Below are positions 53,077 to 62,358 of a DNA stretch of 64,000 bases, one piece after another. The translations under genes and the position numbers were made by a program. Every line of letters starts with the position of its first letter. The first letter of the stretch is position 1. The notes under the pieces were generated by a model. The model was not told the origin of the DNA and ran no database searches. It worked only from the letters and a program-made list of their open reading frames with translations. Source of the stretch: JBAZWE01 sp041660545 (lineage in GTDB: Bacteria > Actinomycetota > Thermoleophilia > BMS3ABIN01); contig JBAZWE010000001.1 of the NCBI GenBank assembly GCA_041660545.1, forward strand, positions 1 through 64,000. The letters are read 5' to 3'.

Positions 53077-53732
53077 ATGAAAATCAGGTGGCTTGGACAT
53101 AGCTGTTTTCTCATAACCGCCGATTCCGGTGAAACGCTGATCACGGACCCATACAACACTGAAGCCTATCCCGAAACACTCCTGCTCGCTCCACTTGATA
53201 TATCTACTGATGTGATCACATCCAGCCACAACCACGCCGATCATGGCAACATCGAAGCCATCGGCGGTACACCCGTGATAATCAAGACGCCGGCGCCGCG
53301 CGAGGCCGCTGGCTTTTCAGTCAGGGGTGTCGAAGCTTTCCACGACAATCAGGCCGGTGTCATGCGCGGCGATATCATCATCTTTATTATCAAGACCGGC
53401 GACATCACTGTCTGCCATCTTGGCGACCTGGGTCACGAACTGACATCAGACCAGGCGCGGGATATCGGTGCAGTTGATGTGCTGCTCATCCCTGTTGGCG
53501 GAAACTTCACAATCGACGCCGCGGCGGCAACGCGCATCTGGCAGCAACTCGCGCCGCCTCTGACTTTCCCATGCACTACCGTAATGACAAGTGCCTCTTC
53601 AAGATCGACGGAGTTGACAGGTTCATCGCCGGAAAGCCGGACGTAGAGACACCCGGAATCAGTGAAATGACCGTTGAAAAGGAAAACCTTCCCTCAAGCC
53701 CGAAAATAGTCGTGCTCGATCACGCGAACTGA
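53077..53732 (+). pseudogene. UPF0173-type metal-dependent hydrolase with frameshift
   Basis: A metallo-beta-lactamase-fold hydrolase. It has the opening MKIRWLGHSCFLI, the metal motif SSHNHADH (normally T-x-H-x-H-x-D-H) and CHLGDLGHELT. The first frame runs to 53646, but from about 53570 the family sequence continues one base out of frame as FPMHYRNDKCLFKIDG...KIVVLDHAN, ending at 53730-53732. A single C missing from the run at 53568-53570 would restore it. Natural pseudogene or consensus error cannot be told apart here. Confidence 0.85.
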
Positions 53733-53839
53733 TATAACGAAACGGCAAGCACTTTTCAAACGGGCCTTCTCAACAATTACCGCCGGGGTCCGATGTCTGT
53801 CTTTGCCGGCATGAAACCAATGGATCAGGGTGGAAACAA

Positions 53840-54616
53840 GTGGATCTGATTTTCTTCTCAATAGCACTCTTCCTCTTCGGCGCCGTCTTCGGCAGCTTCC
53901 TGAACGTTTGCATCTATCGTCTGCCCCGCAAGGAATCGATCGTCTCGCCAGGTTCCCGCTGCCCCGGATGCGGGCACGAGCTGCGCTGGTTTGAGAACGT
54001 GCCGCTCATCAGCTACGCGGCGTTAAAGGGCAAATGCAAAAATTGCGGTGAGCCGATATCGTGGCGATACCCGCTTGTGGAATTCCTTAACGCCGCCCTC
54101 TGGGCTTTCGCCGGCTGGCGCTTCGGTATCGAGCCGGTGGTCTTGCCCGCACTGCTGTTTATTTCAACGATGATAATCATATTTTTCATCGACCTGGAGT
54201 ATCAAATCATCCCAAATGTCGTCGTGCTACCCGTTGCGGTCATCGGCCTTGTGGCGATGGTGGCCATATCACTTACAACAAAAGATCCGGACTTTCCAGT
54301 CTGGTGGGCTTTTCCGCTGTCGGGATTAATCGCGGCGGCCGTATTTCTGAGCATCGCCGTAGCGGTTCCCAAAGGGATGGGCATGGGAGACGTCAAAATG
54401 GTGGGCATGATGGGATTTTTCCTGGGCAGATCGGCGGCACTGGGCATCTTCATCGGTGTTCTACTTGGCTCGCTTATTGGTATCGGGCTGATGGTCGCCG
54501 GGAAAAAAGGGCGCAAAAGCCGCCTGCCGCTCGGCCCCTTTCTGGCTGTGGGAGCGCTGATCGCGTTTTTTTACGGCGAAGCGATCATGGGGCCGTATCT
54601 GGGCCTGTTTGAATAA
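53840..54616 (+). CDS. pilD: Prepilin peptidase (type 4 leader peptidase)
   Basis: A bifunctional membrane aspartic protease that trims and N-methylates type IV prepilins. It is 258 residues with about seven to eight helices. It has the GSFLNVCIYRLP motif, the zinc pairs CPGC and CKNC, and the two catalytic Asp motifs FIDLEYQIIPN and GMGMGDVKM. The GTG start at 53840 follows AGGGTGG. No pilin gene is adjacent, apart from the pseudopilin-like lipoprotein far upstream. Confidence 0.95.
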   Translation: MDLIFFSIALFLFGAVFGSFLNVCIYRLPRKESIVSPGSRCPGCGHELRWFENVPLISYAALKGKCKNCGEPISWRYPLVEFLNAALWAFAGWRFGIEPVVLPALLFISTMIIIFFIDLEYQIIPNVVVLPVAVIGLVAMVAISLTTKDPDFPVWWAFPLSGLIAAAVFLSIAVAVPKGMGMGDVKMVGMMGFFLGRSAALGIFIGVLLGSLIGIGLMVAGKKGRKSRLPLGPFLAVGALIAFFYGEAIMGPYLGLFE

Positions 54617-54727
54617 CAGCACAATGTGGCTCTTGCCGGACTTAAGCCGAAAACGAACAGATCCGGCTCGCAAACTTTCTTAACACTGGTTAACCACGCT
54701 ACTTACCGCACACATGCAAATATCAGG

Positions 54728-54733
54728 TATAAT
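54728..54733 (+). promoter_or_regulatory. -10 element for the TPR gene
   Basis: A perfect TATAAT about 36 nt before the TTG start. The -35 is weak (TTACCG at 54703-54708). Confidence 0.4.
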
Positions 54734-54769
54734 ATCCGGGAATGGTTCTTCCTTTCCGGAGGTGTGTTC

Positions 54770-55399
54770 TTGAAAATCAAAGGCTATTACTGGGCCATTA
54801 TCGCGGCGGCCGCTCTGGTGGTCCTCGCTATATTTATCGTTCCGTTATTTACCGGCAGCGATGAAAACAGCACCAGTGGATCACCCCACTCGGCTGATCA
54901 GCTGGCGTCTTACGAGTCCATCGATTACACGCCCGTGATCGAAACATACCAGAGTCTAATCCAGGAAAATCCCAATGATACTTTTGTGCTGGACAGTTTC
55001 GGTAACTTCTACATGCAGACCGGCAAGTACAAGGAAGCCAAGGATCAATATGAGAAAGCCGCGACGCTGAATCCCAACAACCCGTCTTTCTTCGCCGGCA
55101 CGGGTGAGGCCTATTCCATGCTGGGCATGGTCGATCTTGCCAACAGGGAGATAGACAAGGGGCTGGCGCTCGATCCCGCCAGCCAGACGCTTATGGTGCT
55201 AAAAGGCAACGTTCTTGCAAATCAGAACAAACGCGACGAAGCGAAGACCTGGTGGCAGAAAGCTTATGATATTAATCCCACGACCCAGATAGGCATCATG
55301 GCCGGGCAGCTCCTGCAGGATCAGGCCGCCGGGTCATCCTCAGGCAGCAGCGGCGGCAGTAGCAATCCACATGCGACGGGTGAGATTCCACTCGATTAG
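54770..55399 (+). CDS. Membrane-anchored TPR protein
   Basis: A 209-residue protein. The TTG at 54770 is supported by GGAGGTG 5 nt upstream. An N-terminal membrane helix (YYWAIIAAAALVVLAIFIVPLF) is followed by three to four TPR units (TFVLDSFGNFYMQTGKYKEA, FFAGTGEAYSMLGMVDLANR, MVLKGNVLANQNKRDEAK) and a Ser/Gly tail. It is probably a scaffold on the outer face. The specific role is unknown. Confidence 0.75.
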   Translation: MKIKGYYWAIIAAAALVVLAIFIVPLFTGSDENSTSGSPHSADQLASYESIDYTPVIETYQSLIQENPNDTFVLDSFGNFYMQTGKYKEAKDQYEKAATLNPNNPSFFAGTGEAYSMLGMVDLANREIDKGLALDPASQTLMVLKGNVLANQNKRDEAKTWWQKAYDINPTTQIGIMAGQLLQDQAAGSSSGSSGGSSNPHATGEIPLD

Positions 55400-55763
55400 C
55401 AAGTTGCGATAGCTGAAGTAACCCGCGTAGTATAACCGGATAGACCGAAGCACAGGGATGACGATAGCTCTGTCATCCATATCTCCCCACAACACCCCAT
55501 GAGCCTGATCGCTAAAACGCATCCCCGCGGTCCGACTTTGCGTAAAATCGCAGTTCTCACGCCCAAAATCCCGGATCCGCAAAACCCCTGTTTTCGCAAT
55601 CGGCGCGTTCTATATACCCATTTTGCAACGTAATCTGCAACATAAAGGGTAAATCTCTGTGAAATTTCGGGGAAACCCACTATTTAATTGCATGAAAATG
55701 CTTGCTCGGTGGTGAAAAGTGGTATAAAGTGGGGAACGAAATTCAGACCATCTAAGGAATGGT
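55400..55763. other. Intergenic region before the dcw cluster
   Basis: No credible gene. There is a small hairpin GGATGAC-n9-GTCATCC at about 55457-55479. The MraZ boxes lie at the right end. Confidence 0.4.
55709..55732 (+). promoter_or_regulatory. MraZ boxes upstream of mraZ
   Basis: GTGG occurs at 55709, 55719 and 55729, an exact 10-bp period, within AAGTGG-type repeats. This matches the direct-repeat operator through which MraZ represses the division operon. A TATAAA box lies between the second and third copies. Confidence 0.8.
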
Positions 55764-56192
55764 ATGCCAGCTTTCAAGTTTTGGGGACATTTTCAACACT
55801 CATTAGATTCGAAGAACAGGGTGGCGATTCCTGCAAAGTTTCGTCAGCAGATTTCTGACGGCAAGGTCGTGGTCACGGAATATTTCGAGGGTTGCCTTGC
55901 GGTTTACCCGGCAGCCGAGTGGGAGCGGTTCATCAAACTGGAGTTATCAGGTATGAGCTCTATTGATAGCCGGCACAACCGGGATGTGCGTCGCATGCTC
56001 TATGGCTCCGCGGACGAAAGCCAGCTGGACAAGCAGGGACGGATCAGCCTGTCCGCCTATCACCTCGACGCCGCGGGGATAGGGAAGGAAGTAATTTTCA
56101 AGGGCGTTAACGACTGGTTCGAGATCTGGGACAGGAAGAAATGGGATGCCCATCGGGCGGCCTATAAAAAACGGGAGGCGGAGGAGGAGTAG
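55764..56192 (+). CDS. mraZ: Transcriptional regulator MraZ
   Basis: A 142-residue double-AbrB-fold repressor of the dcw operon. It opens with FWGHFQHSLDSKNRVAIPAKFR and has the second repeat DESQLDKQGRISLSAYHLDAAG. The GTGG boxes upstream are its predicted operator. AAGGA lies just before the ATG. It is the first gene of the division/cell-wall cluster. Confidence 0.96.
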   Translation: MPAFKFWGHFQHSLDSKNRVAIPAKFRQQISDGKVVVTEYFEGCLAVYPAAEWERFIKLELSGMSSIDSRHNRDVRRMLYGSADESQLDKQGRISLSAYHLDAAGIGKEVIFKGVNDWFEIWDRKKWDAHRAAYKKREAEEE

Positions 56193-56240
56193 ACAGGCGG
56201 GAACTCCGGGCCTCTCCAACAAAAAAGGGAGAAGGGAAGT

Positions 56241-57209
56241 ATGCAGTTAAATAACAGCATACGAGGAATTGCGGCAAACGGTGCGCACGTGCCGGTTCTG
56301 GCTTCGGAACTGGTGGATCTTCTGGACCCGCAGCAGGATGATACGATCATCGACTGCACTTTTGGCGCCGGCGGTCACGCACGCAAGATTTCCGGAGAGC
56401 TGGGCAAGAGCGCGCTCTTCATCGGCATCGACCGTGACCCGGTGGCCAAGCGCTACTTCGATCTCTACTCACAGTACCAGCCTTTCCGCTGCCGGTTCCT
56501 GCAGGGCAACTTTGCTGACGCCCTCGAGCAGCTGGACGAAAAAGATTTTGAGGCGGACCTGATCTATATGGACCTGGGCGTCTCTTCCATGCAGCTGGAT
56601 CGTCCGGAGCGGGGTTTCTCCTATAGTTACAACGCCCCGCTGGACATGCGCATGGATCCGAACAACCGCACGACCGCGAGGGACCTGGTCAACGACCTTC
56701 CATACAAGGAACTTGCTTATATCTTCAGGACATACGGTGAAGAGCGCTACGCGCGCCAGATTGCCAAACGCATCTGTAACGAGCGCGAAAAGAAACCGTT
56801 TGAGTCGACGCTCCAGCTTGTGGATGTGGTCAAGGCTGCCATTCCGACACCAGCACGTTTCGGCGCCGGACATCCCGCGCGGCGGGTCTTCCAGGCCTTA
56901 AGGATAGCGGTCAACGACGAACTGGGTTCGCTGGAGAGAGGGCTGGAGAATGCGCTCAATCTTCTGGCTCCCGGCGGCAGACTGGCCATCATCAGCTTCC
57001 ATTCGCTCGAGGACCGGATCGTCAAGCAGTTTTTCGCGGCGAGGGTAGGCAAGTGCACCTGTCCTCCCGATCTGCCCAAGTGTGTCTGCAAGGCGCAGGC
57101 TGAAGTTCGCATAGTCAACCGGCGGCCGATCTCGCCGTCGGATGAAGAAATCGATGAAAACCCGCGCTCCCAGTCAGCAAAGCTGAGGGTCGCGGAGAAA
57201 CTCGGTTAA
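56241..57209 (+). CDS. rsmH: 16S rRNA (cytosine(1402)-N4)-methyltransferase RsmH
   Basis: A SAM-dependent methyltransferase acting on C1402 of 16S rRNA. It has HVPVLASELVDLL, the SAM site DCTFGAGGHARKI, the active-site region MDLGVSSMQLDRPERGFSY, and FQALRIAVNDELGSLERGL with ISFHSLEDRIVKQFF. Full length at 322 residues. It lies between mraZ and ftsL, as in most bacteria. Confidence 0.97.
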   Translation: MQLNNSIRGIAANGAHVPVLASELVDLLDPQQDDTIIDCTFGAGGHARKISGELGKSALFIGIDRDPVAKRYFDLYSQYQPFRCRFLQGNFADALEQLDEKDFEADLIYMDLGVSSMQLDRPERGFSYSYNAPLDMRMDPNNRTTARDLVNDLPYKELAYIFRTYGEERYARQIAKRICNEREKKPFESTLQLVDVVKAAIPTPARFGAGHPARRVFQALRIAVNDELGSLERGLENALNLLAPGGRLAIISFHSLEDRIVKQFFAARVGKCTCPPDLPKCVCKAQAEVRIVNRRPISPSDEEIDENPRSQSAKLRVAEKLG

Positions 57210-57218
57210 GAGAGGATA

Positions 57219-57668
57219 ATGGCCAGAACAGCACAACAGGACTGGGGTTTTACCGAGATAACGCGCAAGTTCGAGCGCGACTCGAAGCCGGCGCGCCAGA
57301 GGGCGCCCAAGCCGCGGCGAACCTCCGTCTCCGCCAGTGGCACCATGCATGTCGGTATCTGGCTTTCGGCGGTAGCCATCTGTCTGCTCGGCCTGGTTGC
57401 CGTACACGTGGGCATCCTCAAGAAAAATATGGAATTCAACGAACTCATCCGGGAGAAGAACACGCTTTCGGCGGACAACGCCAGGCTCTCCAGTGAGGTT
57501 GCAGGTCTGAGCTCTCCTGAAAGGATCGAGCAGATCGCTACCCAATCGCTGGGCATGGTTCCTCCCGAGAAGGTTCAGTACGTTTACATCGGCCCGTCTG
57601 AGGCCAGGCAGAATTATGCCAACCTCGATACTCTCGGCGCCGGTGGCGGAAGGACGGCGGCCCCTTAG
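57219..57668 (+). CDS. ftsL: Cell division protein FtsL
   Basis: A 149-residue bitopic membrane protein. It has a basic N-terminus, one membrane helix (HVGIWLSAVAICLLGLVAVHV), then a heptad-like coiled coil (NMEFNELIREKNTLSADNARLSSEV) and the SPERIEQIATQSLGMVPP motif of FtsL/DivIC proteins. Identification rests on this layout and on its position between rsmH and ftsI. Confidence 0.85.
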   Translation: MARTAQQDWGFTEITRKFERDSKPARQRAPKPRRTSVSASGTMHVGIWLSAVAICLLGLVAVHVGILKKNMEFNELIREKNTLSADNARLSSEVAGLSSPERIEQIATQSLGMVPPEKVQYVYIGPSEARQNYANLDTLGAGGGRTAAP

Positions 57669-59328
57669 GTGCCGGCGCTCGGCAATCCAGACAGGCGTAT
57701 CAGGTGGACACTCCTCTGCTTCATCATGATTTTTTTCGCCGTCTCCGTACGCGTCATATTCCTCCAGACAGTCAAGGCAAGCGATCTATCCCAACAGGCG
57801 GCGCAGCAGCACGTCCAGCAATTTGATCTGCCCGCCCGCCGCGGCACAATCTTCGACCGCGGCGGCAACGAGCTGGCCGTCGGCGAGGAAACCAGGACGA
57901 TCTACGCGACGCCGTATCTGATAGAAGACCCCCTCGGGACTTCGAAGTACATCGGTGAGATTCTAAAGCAGGACCCCAACCCCATTCTGGAAAAACTTTC
58001 CGACCGCAACTCGGGTTTCGTATATCTTGCCCGGCGGGTCGATGCCAGGCAGGCGGAGGAGATCGAGAAACGTCAGATAGCGGGGATCGGTTTTCTCTCG
58101 GAGGAATAGCGCAAGTATCCGCAGAATCAGGTGGCCGCCCAGGTCATTGGTTTTGCGGGTATGGATAATCGCGGGCTGGCGGGCCTTGAACTTGAGCTGG
58201 ACGACGTCCTCTCCGGAGTCGGAGGTCGTCAGCAGGTTATCACGGACGCCGGCGGCAAGCAGATCGAGATGCTCAGCCTGGAGGAAGGGACCCGTGGACG
58301 TCTGGCTGACGATAGACCAGGCAATCCAGTTCGAGACGGAAAAGGTGCTTACCGAAACCGTCAAGCAATGGTCGGCCAAGGGGGCTTCTGCCGTAGTCAT
58401 GAACCCCAGGACCGGTGAAGTATACGCCATGGTCAATGTCCCGACGGTGGATGCCAACAAATTCGACAGTCTGAGCGAAGACCAGAGACGCAACCGCGTG
58501 GTCACAGACAGTTACGAACCCGGTTCGGTTTTCAAATCAGTGACCGTCGCCGCGGGTCTCGAGGAAAAAGTCGTCGCTCCCGGCCAGAGCCTCTATCTTC
58601 CCCCCACGCTCGAGCTTGGCGGCAGGACGATCAAGGACGCGGTCGATCGCGGCGAGGAGAGCTGGGACCTTAGCCAGATACTGATTCACTCCAGCAACGT
58701 CGGCGCCGTGACCGTCGGTATGCGGGTAGGGGATACGAAGCTCGACAGCTGGATAAACCGTTTTGGTTTTGGCGCTCCCATCGGAATCGATTTTCCAGGT
58801 GAAGCCCAAGGTATTGTGGTTCCGCCCGAATTGTGGTCAGGTTCAACGATCGGCAATGTGCCGATCGGGCAAGGTATCTCGGTGACCGCGTTGCAGATGA
58901 CCTCGGCGTATTCGATCATCGCCAATGACGGCGTGCTCATGAAACCCCACCTGGTCAACCGCATCGGTGAAGAGGAGCAACTGCAGCCGGAAGGAAAACG
59001 CATCATCAGCGAGCAGACATCGAAGCAGCTTCAGACCTTTCTGACGCAGGTGGTGGAAGAGGGTGGCGCTCCGCTTGCCCAGGTAAACGGTTATCACGTG
59101 GCCGGCAAGACCGGCACCGCCCAGAAACCGCTGCCTGACGGTTCGGGGTATTCCGAAGATAATTACATCGGCTCGTTCATCGGCTTCGCTCCGGCGAAAG
59201 ACCCGCAACTGGTCGTTATGGTGATGGTGGATGAGCCGCATCCCTTCGGCGGCGGCGCCACCGTGGCGGCGCCGGCGTTTCAGAAGATCACGCAGTTTTC
59301 GTTGCAGAAACTGAGGATCGTGCCATGA
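57669..59328 (+). pseudogene. ftsI: Division transpeptidase FtsI/PBP3 with in-frame amber and frameshift
   Basis: A class B penicillin-binding protein for septal peptidoglycan. It has a membrane helix, the PBP dimer domain (FDLPARRGTIFDRGGNELAV), and a transpeptidase domain with EPGSVFKS (active Ser), HSSNVG and GKTGTAQ. Two lesions are present. TAG at 58107-58109 interrupts ...GFLSEE-RKYPQNQVAAQV, where the same frame continues. At the G run 58287-58289 one extra base shifts the frame; the intact reading would be LEEGPVDVWLTIDQ. It is essential in most bacteria, so consensus errors are as likely as real decay. The GTG start follows the ftsL stop at once. Confidence 0.9.
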
Positions 59329-59756
59329 AGATACACGCCATGGAAAGTCTGAACGGCATAACCGGGGTCCGAATGCGCCCCGGTGCAAACAGCACGGAAA
59401 CAGTCCGGATCAACGATAAAAAAGAGTTATCCACAAGAAATTGTGTCGCGGGGTATCCTTATCAAGCCATATTGTGTAAAATAACTTCCCGATGAAGGCG
59501 GAATTCTACTTAACCCTTCTCGACGGCCTCCTGGCCACCGCGGTCTACCATCCCCATAAACAAGGCATTCTCCAGCGGACAACATCATCCTGGTCGGTCC
59601 CACTCTGTTCGCATGAATGGGAACCGGTTGATTTTGTTGGTACCAACGTGACTGTCATCCCGGTTTCGGTGAGTTGTCCCGAGGAGCCCGGGAAAGAGCG
59701 GGGAATGAGGACTTCGGCCACACCGGTGTGCAGGTACCGGCTGTCCCTGCACGACG
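59329..59756. other. Region between ftsI and murF, murE absent
   Basis: A 428-bp stretch where murE usually lies. A hairpin ACCGGGG-n10-CCCCGGT occurs at 59361-59384. A 90-residue frame (59492-59764) shows no similarity to Mur ligases. I see no gene here. Confidence 0.5.
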
Positions 59757-61355
59757 ATGCTTAGAGGAATGACAGGGTCTATTCTAAAACAAGCTGAAGA
59801 AGTGATAACACTAACAGCAAATGAGATTTGTCAGGCATGCTCGGGTGATCTGCGGGCCGGCGCGGCCGCGTCTGCCGTCGAGTCGGTTTCCACCGATACC
59901 CGCGGCGATTTGACTTCATGCCTGTTCATAGCACTCAAGGGCGAAAATTTCGACGGTGGTGATTTTGCCGAAGAGGCTCTTGCCAGCGGCGCCATGGGAG
60001 TTCTTGCCGAGCGTGACGCCGCCGAACGTCTGGCGGTCCTGGTCGCTGGAGCCAACGGCAACACCCCAGTGGTCATTGCCGTTGATGATTCAGGCGAAGC
60101 CCTGAAAGATATCGCGGCGCTCGTAGCTTCCCGAAGCGGCGCCACCGTTGTGGCGATCACGGGCAGTACGGGCAAGACCTCCACCAAAGACATACTGGCC
60201 GCGCTGCTCAAGGGGCATGTGGACGTCGTCTCGAGCCGCGCGAGCTTCAACAACGAGGTAGGTGTTCCGCTTACCCTGCTGGATGCAACACAGGATACCG
60301 ATGTCATCGTCGTGGAGATGGGCATGCAGGCGCAAGGCGAGATTGCAGAGCTTTGCCGCATCGCGTCGCCCGAGGTCGCCATCATCACCAACATCGGACC
60401 GGCTCATCTGCAATATGCCGGCAGTCTTGAGAACATCGCCCGGGGCAAGGCAGAGATCGCTCAAGGCCTGCCGCCCGGTGGCAAGCTGGTCGCACCATAT
60501 GGAGAAAAGCTGCTTGAACCGCACCTGGCCGGACTCGATGTGGAAACAGTGACATTCGGTTTCGACGAGGCAGCCGATATCTATCCTGTTTTCCATGAGC
60601 ATATGGATGACGGCAGGCTGCACTGTGTAGTCTCCTGTTGCGGACGCGATCTGGAGTTCGTATTCAATTTCGCCGCCCACCATCATCTGCAGAACGCGAT
60701 GGCGGCCATTGGCGCCTATTACCAGCTGGGCCTGCCGCTTGAGGATATTCCCGAAGCGGTCGCCGGCATTAATCTCTCCAGTCTTCGCGGCGAGCTGATA
60801 GACCTGGACAATGGCGTCACTCTGCTCAACGACTGTTACAATGCCAATCCGCTTTCCATGCGTTCCTCCCTGGAATACCTGGCAAGCGTCGGCACCGGAA
60901 GAAGGACGGTCGCGGTGCTTGGAGACATGGGAGAGCTGGGGCCGCAGGCGCTCGATTATCACCGCCAGGTCGGCCGGGATGTGCTGGAGCTGGGCATAGA
61001 TTGCCTTATCGCCGTGGGTGAACAGTCCCGCGGTTACCTGGAAGGCGCCGCGGAGGATATTCTTTACGGTGAAGGCGCCGGGGAAAAGGATGGGGATAAA
61101 TATGGGGAAAGTTTTGGGGATAACTATTACTTTGCCGAGCGCGACGAGGCCTTAAGGGGGGTACCGGGACTTATACGCCCGGGCGATGTCGTGCTGGTCA
61201 AGGCCTCGCGTTTCATGAGGCTCGAGCAGCTGAGCAATATTCTGATCGAAGCCGGATCGGGAGATATTCCCCCGGATGCAGCAGCAAAAGCGGACGGATT
61301 GCCGGAAGTCTCCCCGGGTGACTCCCCGGAGGGCGAGCCGGCGCGGGAGGATTAG
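59757..61355 (+). CDS. murF: UDP-MurNAc-tripeptide:D-Ala-D-Ala ligase MurF
   Basis: Adds D-Ala-D-Ala to the peptidoglycan precursor. It has the P-loop VVAITGSTGKTSTKD, SRASFNNEVGVPLTLLDA, the EMGMQAQGEIAELC motif, HHLQNAMAAIGA, and NDCYNANPLSMRSSLEYL of MurF. At 532 residues it is longer than usual (about 450-480). The extra length includes a Gly/Asp-rich insertion (GEGAGEKDGDKYGESFGDN near residue 440) and an acidic Pro-rich tail. The start is uncertain (ATG 59757 or 59769). Confidence 0.95.
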   Translation: MLRGMTGSILKQAEEVITLTANEICQACSGDLRAGAAASAVESVSTDTRGDLTSCLFIALKGENFDGGDFAEEALASGAMGVLAERDAAERLAVLVAGANGNTPVVIAVDDSGEALKDIAALVASRSGATVVAITGSTGKTSTKDILAALLKGHVDVVSSRASFNNEVGVPLTLLDATQDTDVIVVEMGMQAQGEIAELCRIASPEVAIITNIGPAHLQYAGSLENIARGKAEIAQGLPPGGKLVAPYGEKLLEPHLAGLDVETVTFGFDEAADIYPVFHEHMDDGRLHCVVSCCGRDLEFVFNFAAHHHLQNAMAAIGAYYQLGLPLEDIPEAVAGINLSSLRGELIDLDNGVTLLNDCYNANPLSMRSSLEYLASVGTGRRTVAVLGDMGELGPQALDYHRQVGRDVLELGIDCLIAVGEQSRGYLEGAAEDILYGEGAGEKDGDKYGESFGDNYYFAERDEALRGVPGLIRPGDVVLVKASRFMRLEQLSNILIEAGSGDIPPDAAAKADGLPEVSPGDSPEGEPARED

Positions 61356-61361
61356 TCCGGC

Positions 61362-62342
61362 ATGATGTTCCAGCTTCTCGCCGCCGGACTGGCTTCCATG
61401 ATGATCACCCTCTTCCTGGGCCCCAAGTTCATAAAATTTGCCATAAAGAATGAATTTGGTCAACAGGTTCGCGAGGAGGGGCCCGAGGAACACCTAAAGA
61501 CCAAGGCGGGCATTCCAACCCTGGGCGGCATCCTCATCATCATTGGCATGATGGTGCCTTTCTTCATCCTCGGGGACTGGAGCGTCAAGAGCATGCTGGT
61601 CGTCATCACGACGCTGGGCTGCGGCGCCATCGGTTTCGCCGACGACTACGCCAAGATCAGGATGAAGCGTTCGCTTGGTCTCAGGGCCAGGGGCAAGCTT
61701 CTTTTGCAGCTGGTTCTTGCCATCTTCGTCGGCATGATCGCCGTGCGTTACGGCGGCCTGAGTGAGACCATCAAGATTCCCATGAGCGACAGCGTCGTCA
61801 ACGTCGGTATCGCCTATTATTTCATCATCTTTCTGTGGCTGGCCGGCTTCTCCAACGCGGTGAATCTGACTGACGGCCTCGACGGACTGGCGGCCGGCAC
61901 CGTGGCGGTGACCATGCTCACATATATGACCATCGCCTTTCTCACCAAGCAGACCGACCTGGGAATCATCGCAGCCTGCCTGGGCGGAGCCTGTGTCGGC
62001 TTTTTGTGGTTCAATTCATTCCCCGCCGAGATCTTCATGGGAGACACGGGCTCGCTGGCGCTGGGTGGCGCGATCGCCGCCATGGCCTTTCTTACACAGA
62101 CCGAACTTCTGTTGATCATTATCGGCGCGATCTTCGTAGCGGAAGCGGCGTCGGTGATAGTCCAGGTGCTCGGTTTCAAAGCCACCGGCAAGCGGGTCTT
62201 TCTCATGACTCCCATCCATCATCATTTCGAGCTGATGGCATGGTCGGAGACCAGGATCATCATGCGTTTCTGGATAGTCAGCGCCATCTTCGCCTCGACA
62301 GGCTTTACGATCTTCTACATTTCCCTGCCGCCCAACAGATGA
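61362..62342 (+). CDS. mraY: Phospho-MurNAc-pentapeptide transferase MraY
   Basis: A membrane enzyme that makes lipid I from UDP-MurNAc-pentapeptide and undecaprenyl phosphate. It is 326 residues with about ten helices. It has KTKAGIPTLGGILI, FADDYAKI (catalytic Asp pair), NLTDGLDGLAAG, FMGDTGSLALGG and MTPIHHHFE. It begins 6 nt after the murF stop. Confidence 0.97.
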   Translation: MMFQLLAAGLASMMITLFLGPKFIKFAIKNEFGQQVREEGPEEHLKTKAGIPTLGGILIIIGMMVPFFILGDWSVKSMLVVITTLGCGAIGFADDYAKIRMKRSLGLRARGKLLLQLVLAIFVGMIAVRYGGLSETIKIPMSDSVVNVGIAYYFIIFLWLAGFSNAVNLTDGLDGLAAGTVAVTMLTYMTIAFLTKQTDLGIIAACLGGACVGFLWFNSFPAEIFMGDTGSLALGGAIAAMAFLTQTELLLIIIGAIFVAEAASVIVQVLGFKATGKRVFLMTPIHHHFELMAWSETRIIMRFWIVSAIFASTGFTIFYISLPPNR

Positions 62343-62358
62343 TGACAGGGAGCCGCCA

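Noticed and set aside
58107..58109. Recoding of the amber codon in ftsI
   Set aside because: TAG ends other genes normally here, a second frameshift lies in the same gene, and no recoding element is visible, so error or decay is simpler.
59492..59764. 90-residue frame where murE would be expected
   Set aside because: It shows no Mur-ligase motif and has no ribosome binding site.
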